Assembly (NCBI GenBank): GCA_002367285.1
Contig: DFBF01000150.1
Location: 16,220-22,061 of the forward strand
Origin: Rhodobacteraceae bacterium UBA3087
Lineage (GTDB): Bacteria > Pseudomonadota > Alphaproteobacteria > Rhodobacterales > Rhodobacteraceae
DNA length: 5,842 bases
Reading direction: 5' to 3'
Part shown: piece after piece, positions 1 through 5,192 of the stretch
Numbering within the stretch: the first letter of the stretch is position 1
Layout of the letters: each line of letters begins with the position of its first letter
The notes under the pieces: model-generated
The model's input: the letters and a program-made list of their open reading frames with translations, nothing else
Databases searched by the model: none
What the model was told of the DNA's origin: nothing
Program-made: the position numbers and the translations under genes

Positions 1-83
1 GTTCAGGGCATACGTGTTTCTTGGCGCAGACCGGTGTTGACCCGGACGGAACAGGCCAGAAACGTCCGGCGCAGGTGAACCGC

Positions 84-1142
84 TCAGCCCTGCACCGCGC
101 GTTCTTCGGACAAGATGACGTGGGTGTGGCCCGCCGCGTGGCCTTCGCCGCCCGCCATATCGGGCGTGTAGAAGGTTGCACAAGCCCGGCCACGATCCTT
201 GGACGTATACAGGGCCACGTCGGCGTCGTTCAGCATCTGGTCGGCACCAGGGTCGTCATATTGGGTCGATGACACCAGGCCAATGCTGGCAGAGATACGA
301 CATTCTGTGTCCCGATAGGGCACCGGTTCTTCCAATCTGGAAATCATCCGGTGCGAGATGGGCATCACCCCTTTCGGATCGACAAGCCCCGGGAAAAGAA
401 GCACGAATTCGTCCCCCCCGACCCGGGCGACCGTATCGTCATCGCGGGTCTCCTCGATCAGGATCTGTGCCACGCGTTGCAAAACCAGATCCCCCGCCGC
501 ATGACCCAACGTGTCATTCACCGCCTTGAAAAAATCCAGATCCAGATGCATCAACGTAAAGGGTGCACGGCGACTGATGTAGCGATGCAGCACAAGATCC
601 AGCGCCCGACGGTTGTTCAACCCGGTCAGGGTGTCCGAACTGGCTTCGGCCTGGGCCTCGGTCTTTTCACCATGCAGCTTTTCGGACAGCTTCACGCTGG
701 CTTCCATCGCCGCGGATTGCGCTTCGACCAGATACAGCATTTCGACGGTCAGGTCCGTGGGGGCAAAATCAGACCCCGCAAGGCCGTATCGCTGCACCGC
801 TTCGATCACTGAAATCCCGAAGCTGAGATTGACCAGCACCAGTTTCTGGCCCGGCATGCAGGCCGCGGTGCCGATCATCTGCATTTTGTGCCCATCGCGC
901 AGCCGCAGATAGACCTTGTCGTTGCCATGGGCGCAGACATCTTCGATTGAATCGACGACACTGGGCCGTCGCAATTCGAAAACCCGAAAGAACGACCGCC
1001 CCGTCTGGTCCGTGCCGCCCAGGATCTTGCAGAGCGTTGAGCCGATGTGGCAAATGACCCCTTGTGAATCCACCAGAACATGCATCGGCATCATCTGATC
1101 CAAAGCATCATGGTCGATCGAAACCCCCGTGATCATGTTCAT
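84..1142 (-). CDS. HNOBA-GGDEF diguanylate cyclase, partner of the upstream H-NOX gene
   Basis: Cytoplasmic diguanylate cyclase of 352 aa, predicted to make cyclic-di-GMP from two GTP. Residues ~16-135 resemble the HNOBA (H-NOX-associated, PAS-like) domain: an MPMHVLVDSQGVI opening, FELRRPSV at 55-62, and the family-like ending VIEAVQRYGLAGSDFAPTD around 112-130. A probable coiled-coil linker follows (~135-165). The GGDEF domain starts at DTLTGLNNRR (170-179), with the metal-binding stretch DLDFFKAVND (201-210), the active loop GGDEF (242-246) and an RDDD inhibitory I-site (233-236) at the spacing expected for product feedback. All catalytic signature residues are present, so it should be active. 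There are no membrane segments or signal peptide, so sensing is probably through the partner protein. The ATG overlaps the H-NOX stop (ATGA), implying translational coupling; a G-run at 1150-1154 may be its ribosome binding site. After the GGDEF domain is a short Gly/His-rich tail of unknown role. Confidence 0.93.
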   Translation of the reverse strand: MNMITGVSIDHDALDQMMPMHVLVDSQGVICHIGSTLCKILGGTDQTGRSFFRVFELRRPSVVDSIEDVCAHGNDKVYLRLRDGHKMQMIGTAACMPGQKLVLVNLSFGISVIEAVQRYGLAGSDFAPTDLTVEMLYLVEAQSAAMEASVKLSEKLHGEKTEAQAEASSDTLTGLNNRRALDLVLHRYISRRAPFTLMHLDLDFFKAVNDTLGHAAGDLVLQRVAQILIEETRDDDTVARVGGDEFVLLFPGLVDPKGVMPISHRMISRLEEPVPYRDTECRISASIGLVSSTQYDDPGADQMLNDADVALYTSKDRGRACATFYTPDMAGGEGHAAGHTHVILSEERAVQG

Positions 1143-1729
1143 TCGGCTGCCCCCATTGCCAATTCGAAATCCCGCGCTTTCTGAAATTCGATGTCCAGCA
1201 GCCGGATTGAAATCGTTTCTTCCTGTTGCGTGCCGCCCAGATGCTCCAACAAGGCAAGCGCCCCATAGTCATCTGCCAGCGCCCTGAGCGCGCCCAGCAA
1301 CACGTGGCCAAATCCGGCCTGATCGGATCGGATCGACAGGGCAAAATCCCCGCCACCAAATTCCGTCAATTCAAGCTCAGGCAAGTCCAGATGCGCCACC
1401 GCAAGACGCGCACGCCCCGGCAGGTCATCCAAGGAATGCAGGAAATCTTCGTAATCCACCCCGCCAAAGCGCAACAGGCGGCGCACGCGTTCGGAACTGG
1501 GATCCGTTACCAGAAACGTGCCAAAATCTTCCAGCAGAATTTCGCGAGGTTTTTCCAGCCGGGCCGCAGTAAGGTCGATGACCTGATGTGTCAAACTGTC
1601 GGCATAGCTGAACATGGGTTCGAAACTGTCAAACCCACAGTCCAATTCCTCCATCACCGCAGACCACAGCTCTTGGCCATAGGTCCGGCGAATGAAATTC
1701 TCCAGCGACCTGCTGATCAGACCGTGCAT
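1139..1729 (-). CDS. H-NOX (heme NO-binding) domain protein lacking the usual heme histidine
   Basis: Stand-alone H-NOX-fold protein of 196 aa, the usual length for bacterial H-NOX. In this family a heme bound through a proximal histidine senses NO or O2, and the protein controls a partner cyclase or kinase. Family signs: N-terminus MHGLISRSLENFIRRTYG, and FGGVDYEDF leading into LDDLPGRARLAV. Canonical members read roughly LDxLHxxV there; this protein has Pro104 (codon CCG, 1418-1420) in place of that His. The heme-propionate motif YxSxR also appears as IRSDQ (133-137), keeping only Ser. His98 and His48 are other candidate ligands, but neither is at the canonical position. The start chosen is ATG at 1729, because it gives the family N-terminus MHGLI and has GGAGG 9 nt upstream; the GTG at 1738 abuts that GGAGG and cannot use it. 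The gene overlaps the GGDEF gene by 4 nt. Family assignment is firm; heme binding is doubtful. Confidence 0.9.
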   Translation of the reverse strand: MHGLISRSLENFIRRTYGQELWSAVMEELDCGFDSFEPMFSYADSLTHQVIDLTAARLEKPREILLEDFGTFLVTDPSSERVRRLLRFGGVDYEDFLHSLDDLPGRARLAVAHLDLPELELTEFGGGDFALSIRSDQAGFGHVLLGALRALADDYGALALLEHLGGTQQEETISIRLLDIEFQKARDFELAMGAAE

Positions 1730-1738
1730 AACGCTCAC

Positions 1739-1743
1739 CCTCC
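1739..1743 (-). promoter_or_regulatory. Ribosome binding site fixing the H-NOX start
   Basis: The minus strand reads GGAGG here, 9 nt before ATG 1729. The in-frame GTG at 1736-1738 follows directly with no spacing, so this site supports the ATG, which also gives the family-typical N-terminus. Confidence 0.7.
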
Positions 1744-1919
1744 ACTAATACTGTGAAAAAGGTAGCGGCGAGGTGTTAAAAAACCGTTCTCGATTATCCG
1801 AAGGGATAGATGGCCCTAATCCACGTCGCCCCAGACACCCTGGCCGCGCCCAACCAACCCTGCTCTGAGGGCCAGAAGACCACCCGCCTTGCATCGCCGT
1901 CGATCAGGGACGCGCGCGC
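1744..1919. other. Intergenic gap between the MttB-family gene and the H-NOX operon
   Basis: This 176-bp gap must carry the end of the MttB-family transcript and probably the promoter of the H-NOX/cyclase operon, both on the minus strand. It includes a short AT-richer patch (about 1741-1800), unlike the flanking genes. GATAAT on the minus strand near 1793-1798 is a possible -10 element, but no good -35 was found at 16-18 bp, so no promoter is called. No convincing hairpin followed by a T-run was found for a terminator. Confidence 0.4.
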
Positions 1920-3473
1920 TCAGAAATCGGTCGGCGCGCCTCCTTCGGCTTTGCGGCGGGCCACGAATTCGGCCAGTTCTTCGCGGATTGCCGGGTCCAT
2001 CGGCGGCGCTTCGAAGTCGTTCATGATGTCCTTGAACACCTGATGCGCGCGCGCGGCGGTCCAGGTCGCGCCGTTCAGCTCCCAGGCCTCATAGTTGCTC
2101 CAGTCCGACAGGAACGGTTGATAGAACGCGGTGGTGTACCGGTCCTGGGTGTGTTGTGTGCCAAAGAAGTGGCCCTCATTGCCCACCTCGCGGATCGCGT
2201 CCAGCGCAATATCATCGTCGGTGGTGGCCCAGGTGGCGGGCTCCATATAACGCTGAAACTGCTGCAGCATTTCGCAATCTATAATGAACTTTTCCGGGCT
2301 GGCGATCAGGCCACCTTCGAGCCAGCCTGCGGCGTGATAGACCATGTTGGTACCCGACTGCACCGCCGCCCACAGGCTGTTGGACGTCTCCCAAGTCGCT
2401 TGAGCATCCGGCACATTGGCCGCGCAAACCCCGGACGCGCGCAACGGCAGGCCATAGAACCGCGCCATCTGGCCGGTCATTTGCGTCGATCGGATGTATT
2501 CGGGTGTGCCAAAGGCGGGCGCGCCGGTTTTCATGTCGACATTCGATGTGAACGTGCCAATCGCACAGGCCACGCCCGGGTTCACGTATTGCGCCAGCGC
2601 GATGGCGCACAGCCCTTCGGCCAGCGATTGCGCCACGGCGCCCGCCATGGTCACCGGCGCCATGGCCCCGGCCAATGTGAACGGCGTCACCACCAAGGCC
2701 TGACCACGCCGCGCCAGCCGCAACCAGCCATCCATCATCGGATAGTCATGCTTTAGCGGGCTGGTTGAATTGATGTTGGTATACATCTTGGGGCTGGCAT
2801 CGAATTCTTCATGTGTGTGGCCGCCCGCGATGCGCACCATCTCCATCACGTCTTCGACCCGTTCCTTGCCCAGCGAATAGGCATGCGCGACCTTGTCGGT
2901 CAGGGTCAGCTTGTCAAACAACACATCCAGATGGCGCGTGCTGGCATGCAGGTCGACGGGTTCCACCGGATAGCCGCCGACAAAGTGGATACAGTTGAAA
3001 TACTGTGACAGTTTCAAAAGGTTGGCGCATTGTTCGCGATTGCCGGGCACCTTCTTGCCGATCTCCATATCCCAGTAATTGGGCGGGCTGGACACGTTGC
3101 CAAACAGAATATGCCCGCCGCCAATGGTGATCTTGCGATCGGGATTGCGCGGTGTGATGTCGAACTGGCTGGGCGCTTTGGCGACCATCTCCATCACCCA
3201 ATCGCGCCCCATGCGCACGTTGTCGCCATCAATGATGCACCCGGCCTCGCGCAGGATGCTCAGCGCCTCGGGGTTCAGGAATTCGATGCCGATCTCTTCC
3301 AGAATACGCATTGCGCCGTTGTGGATCGCCTGTACGCCCTCTTCGTCCAACGGTTCGGTCGGCCTGTCGGGGTTGACCGGCAATCGCCACGGCATCTGCT
3401 GAATGGCTCCGGTCGGGCGGGCATGTCCGGCACGGCCACCGCTGCGGCGGCGTTTGGGTTGGTCTGCACACAT
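1920..3473 (-). CDS. Trimethylamine methyltransferase (MttB) family protein, non-pyrrolysine type
   Basis: A 517-aa protein resembling the MttB/COG5598 superfamily, whose characterised members transfer a methyl group from a quaternary or tertiary amine (trimethylamine, glycine betaine) to a corrinoid protein. Features: a basic, Gly/Arg-rich N-terminus (KRRRSGGRAGHAR); an opening helix region RPTEPLDEEGVQAIHNGAMRILEEIGIEF (34-65, shown here only as landmark ends RPTEP...GIEF); Gly-rich GGGHILFGNVSSPPNYWD (118-135); and a conserved core SGVCAANVPDAQ (347-358). Methanogen MttB carries pyrrolysine encoded by an in-frame amber codon; this ORF has none, so it belongs to the large non-Pyl branch and its substrate cannot be read from sequence. 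ATG 3473 has AGGAG at 3482-3486, 8 nt upstream. It appears monocistronic: 165 nt separate it from the decayed gene upstream. No corrinoid protein or activator gene is in the window. Confidence 0.9.
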   Translation of the reverse strand: MCADQPKRRRSGGRAGHARPTGAIQQMPWRLPVNPDRPTEPLDEEGVQAIHNGAMRILEEIGIEFLNPEALSILREAGCIIDGDNVRMGRDWVMEMVAKAPSQFDITPRNPDRKITIGGGHILFGNVSSPPNYWDMEIGKKVPGNREQCANLLKLSQYFNCIHFVGGYPVEPVDLHASTRHLDVLFDKLTLTDKVAHAYSLGKERVEDVMEMVRIAGGHTHEEFDASPKMYTNINSTSPLKHDYPMMDGWLRLARRGQALVVTPFTLAGAMAPVTMAGAVAQSLAEGLCAIALAQYVNPGVACAIGTFTSNVDMKTGAPAFGTPEYIRSTQMTGQMARFYGLPLRASGVCAANVPDAQATWETSNSLWAAVQSGTNMVYHAAGWLEGGLIASPEKFIIDCEMLQQFQRYMEPATWATTDDDIALDAIREVGNEGHFFGTQHTQDRYTTAFYQPFLSDWSNYEAWELNGATWTAARAHQVFKDIMNDFEAPPMDPAIREELAEFVARRKAEGGAPTDF

Positions 3474-3638
3474 GGGTTGCGCTCCTGTTCGTTTCCCACA
3501 GGATTGCCGCCTTCGCCCACACCACCAACAGCGTTAGCGACGGATCGTGTCGCTTTTGGCGCGCAGCACTCCATCACCCGCGCTGTCACGGTGGTTTCTG
3601 CTTGCGCAAGACCGCGGTCTGCCTGCGGGCTGGCACGC
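3474..3638. other. Upstream region of the MttB-family gene with two dyad elements
   Basis: This 165-bp gap lies between the decayed RidA-like gene and the MttB-family start, and should hold the promoter for the latter. It contains two adjoining perfect palindromes at 3601-3610 (CTTGCGCAAG) and 3609-3620 (AGACCGCGGTCT), and a 6-bp inverted repeat AGCGAC/GTCGCT at 3536-3541 and 3549-3554. No clear -35/-10 pair was found. The dyads could be operators or simply remnants; their role is unproven. Confidence 0.4.
3601..3620. promoter_or_regulatory. Two overlapping palindromes, possible operator upstream of the MttB-family gene
   Basis: CTTGCGCAAG (10 bp, 3601-3610) and AGACCGCGGTCT (12 bp, 3609-3620) are each perfect palindromes sharing two bases. 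They lie about 130 bp upstream of the MttB-family start and just past the end of the decayed gene. Side-by-side perfect dyads are what a dimeric repressor or activator site can look like, but no matching regulator is identified, and GC-rich DNA produces short palindromes by chance. Confidence 0.3.
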
Positions 3639-3943
3639 TTAGAGGCGAATGAGCAGCGCGGCCATGCCAACGGCGGATCGCGCGTGGCGGCCCACATCAG
3701 GTCCGAACAGCGCAAGGATCAGGTCGAAACACCCGTTAATCACCGCCGTCTGTCGGGCAAATCCGGGCGCCTGTTCGGTGCTGACAGCATCACCCACCTG
3801 CACATAACGCGCCACAGCCCGACACATAGGCCCGGTCGCCGCGAATATTGACCTCAGGAAAGGGCAAGACCACGCCGGGCGGGGGGGTAAGGGCGGTAGC
3901 AGGTCAGACCCATCGCCGCCAGTTTGCGTTCAATCGTGGCCAT
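3639..3943 (-). pseudogene. Decayed RidA/YjgF (L-PSP endoribonuclease-like) gene
   Basis: Three pieces of one protein lie in order in three reading frames. Piece A, from ATG 3943: MATIERKLAAMGL, then the frame runs to a stop at 3854-3856. Piece B, about 3900-3811: PPPGVVLPFPEVNIRGDRAY followed by VSGCG, then a stop at 3790-3792. Piece C, about 3807-3639: APGFARQTAVING, then GPDVGRHARSAVGMAAL, ending at TAA 3639-3641. These match, in order, the start, the first conserved block and the C-terminal block of RidA-like proteins (about 150 aa). Roughly 50 residues between B and C and the last few residues are missing. At least two frame changes plus a deletion make a single sequencing error an unlikely explanation. 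RidA relatives deaminate reactive enamine/imine intermediates; this subgroup is less well characterised. The ATG sits 1 nt after the HAD stop, so it was the second gene of that operon. No product is expected. Confidence 0.83.
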
Positions 3944-3944
3944 T

Positions 3945-4631
3945 TCAGCCCTGCAACCAGGTGGGCAGATGACCGATATCGGGCAGAACGATGTCCGCAT
4001 GGGGGGCCAGCTCGGCCGTATCGGCCATGCCGGTCAACACTCCAACCACCTGCATTCCCGCCGCGCGCCCCGCGTGCAGGTCGTGCAGGCTGTCGCCCAC
4101 CATGACCACGCGGGCGGGATCAAGCCCCTGCGCCTTGGCAAAGCCCAAACACTGACCCGGTGCGGGTTTGGCGCCATAACCGCTGTCATAGCCCGCAATG
4201 AAATCGAACCGGCCCGTCACCCCGGCCTCGCGAAGATGCGCCAATGCGGGCGCTTCGGCGTCATTGGTGGCAACGCCCAGCGTCAGCCCCATGGCCCGTA
4301 ACCCGTCCAAAAACGGCTGCAAGGGCACGGCCTCGGTCTGGGGGGCATTGGCGGCCTCTTCGTTCAACAGCACCTCGAGCGCGACGGGATCCATGTCGAA
4401 ATGGCTCTGAAAGGCGGCAACCACCTGCGCCGGTGTGCCGGCAATCACAACCGATCCGGGGTCAAACACCTGCGCCTGATAGTCATAGCCGATCACCGCC
4501 CCAATCGCCGTGGCCCGGACAACGTCGCCCTCGCACAACCGATCCAGCACGGAACGCGCCCAGATCTCCCAGGTGGCACCGAACTGGAACAGGGTCCCGT
4601 CCTTGTCAAAAAGAATACCGTCAGCGCGCAT
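3945..4631 (-). CDS. HAD-superfamily hydrolase, phosphoglycolate phosphatase-like
   Basis: A cytoplasmic 228-aa phosphatase of the HAD superfamily, similar in length and layout to Gph-type phosphoglycolate phosphatases. Motif I is FDKDGT (8-13), with nucleophile Asp9 and acid/base Asp11; motif II is the Thr122 of VATND; motif III is Lys155 in GAKPAPG; motif IV is GDSLHD (179-184), with Asp180 and Asp184 for Mg2+. Residues ~18-105 form a helical cap, which sets the substrate. All catalytic residues are present. The substrate cannot be fixed from sequence; phosphoglycolate is one possibility. ATG 4631 is preferred over the upstream in-frame start at 4733 because the extra 34 residues are not family-like and cross the neighbouring gene's control region, and because GGAGG lies 5 nt before 4631 (4637-4641). 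It is divergent from marR and formerly headed an operon with the decayed RidA-like gene. Confidence 0.9.
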   Translation of the reverse strand: MRADGILFDKDGTLFQFGATWEIWARSVLDRLCEGDVVRATAIGAVIGYDYQAQVFDPGSVVIAGTPAQVVAAFQSHFDMDPVALEVLLNEEAANAPQTEAVPLQPFLDGLRAMGLTLGVATNDAEAPALAHLREAGVTGRFDFIAGYDSGYGAKPAPGQCLGFAKAQGLDPARVVMVGDSLHDLHAGRAAGMQVVGVLTGMADTAELAPHADIVLPDIGHLPTWLQG

Positions 4632-4636
4632 GAAAC

Positions 4637-4641
4637 CCTCC
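4637..4641 (-). promoter_or_regulatory. Ribosome binding site fixing the HAD phosphatase start
   Basis: The minus strand reads GGAGG, inside a longer purine run at 4636-4643, 5 nt before ATG 4631. This site and the HAD motif I placement (Asp9) support 4631 over the longer in-frame alternative. Confidence 0.65.
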
Positions 4642-4695
4642 CCGTCTGCACCGCCAACGCTTAGGCCCGTGGGCATGCAAGCACCAGACGGAATA

Positions 4696-4736
4696 TGATT
4701 GACAGAGACAACCACTTTGATTGACACTGTCAATCA
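4696..4736. promoter_or_regulatory. Probable MarR operator: palindrome plus extra half-site
   Basis: A perfect 19-bp inverted repeat, TGATTGACACTGTCAATCA (4718-4736, 9-bp arms, 1-bp centre), ends on the first base of the marR start codon. A third exact copy of the half-site TGATTGACA lies at 4696-4704 in the same orientation as the left arm, with starts 22 bp apart (about two helical turns). It is in the divergent gap between the HAD phosphatase and marR, so a bound regulator could affect both. TATGAT at 4694-4699 resembles a -10 box overlapping the upstream half-site. The arrangement fits MarR autorepression, which is common in the family; binding is inferred. Confidence 0.7.
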
Positions 4737-5191
4737 TGACGGATCGCGCGCCCTACCGACTTCACGATGCCATCGGCTATCAACTGACCATCACCGCCCG
4801 GATGCAGGAACGCCGGTTCGAGACGGCATTGAAAACGCTGAACCTGACCCGCATCACCTGGTGCGTGCTGCTGGCGGCGGGCGACGAAGGCCTGCGCCAC
4901 CCCTCGGACATTGCGGATTTCATCGGCATTGATCGCACCGCCACCTCACGCGCGCTGCGCCTGATGGAAGACGCAGGGCTGATCGCGCGCGGCGGTGGTG
5001 AAAACGACCGGCGCACCACGCGCGTGACGCTGACCGACCAGGGGCGCGCCAAGCTGGATCAAGCCGTGCCCATGGCCCAGGCCAGCCGCGCCAAAACTGA
5101 AGACCAACTGACATCTCAGGAACTGGCCGAGCTGGAGCGCCTTCTGACGAAACTGCGCGCGGGTGACGATGCGCCGCTGAAAAGGCTGTGA
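4736..5191 (+). CDS. MarR-family transcriptional regulator
   Basis: A 151-aa DNA-binding protein of the MarR family, dimeric winged-helix regulators that usually repress their own and adjacent genes and release DNA on binding a small ligand. Features: helical N-terminal dimerisation part (~8-35); LNLTRITWCVLLAAG (35-49), like the family's LTxxQWxVL block; HTH around HPSDIADFIGIDRTATSRAL (55-74), with recognition helix ~66-82; wing GGGENDRRTTRVTLT (86-100), with the family-typical DRR; and a C-terminal dimerisation helix (~115-143). ATG 4736 was chosen. A TTG at 4721 is in frame, but would put the operator inside the gene and has no ribosome binding site. No good Shine-Dalgarno precedes 4736 either, so initiation may be weak or leaderless. 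It is followed after 1 nt by the dehalogenase-like gene, its likely target. The ligand is unknown. Confidence 0.92.
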   Translation: MTDRAPYRLHDAIGYQLTITARMQERRFETALKTLNLTRITWCVLLAAGDEGLRHPSDIADFIGIDRTATSRALRLMEDAGLIARGGGENDRRTTRVTLTDQGRAKLDQAVPMAQASRAKTEDQLTSQELAELERLLTKLRAGDDAPLKRL

Positions 5192-5192
5192 C

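Noticed and set aside
42..69. Inverted repeat CCGGACG/CGTCCGG after the cyclase stop, as a terminator
   Set aside because: The arms are 7 bp with a 14-nt loop and no T-run follows on the minus strand. It could be chance in GC-rich DNA, so it is not called a terminator.
1730..1738. GTG 1738 as the H-NOX start
   Set aside because: It directly abuts GGAGG, leaving no spacing for initiation, and adds three residues before the canonical MHGLI N-terminus.
1797..1919. Open frame of 41 codons in frame with and directly after the MttB-family TGA stop, suggesting readthrough
   Set aside because: The protein already has family-typical length and its C-terminus ends normally; a 41-codon open stretch is unremarkable at this GC content and no readthrough signal was seen.
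2043..2756. Plus-strand ORF of 237 codons inside the MttB-family gene
   Set aside because: Antisense shadow with Arg/His-rich low-information sequence and no family resemblance.
3639..3827. A 62-codon minus-strand ORF as a genuine small protein
   Set aside because: Its sequence is the C-terminal block of the RidA-like family in the third frame of a broken gene; its start codon falls within sequence belonging to another frame of the same remnant.
3030..3851. Plus-strand ORF of 273 codons over the MttB-family start and the pseudogene
   Set aside because: It lies antisense to a well-supported gene, has no recognisable domain, and its composition fits a GC-bias shadow.
4632..4733. N-terminal extension of the HAD phosphatase to 4733
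   Set aside because: The added 34 residues have no HAD character, would overlap the MarR operator, and a strong ribosome binding site favours ATG 4631.
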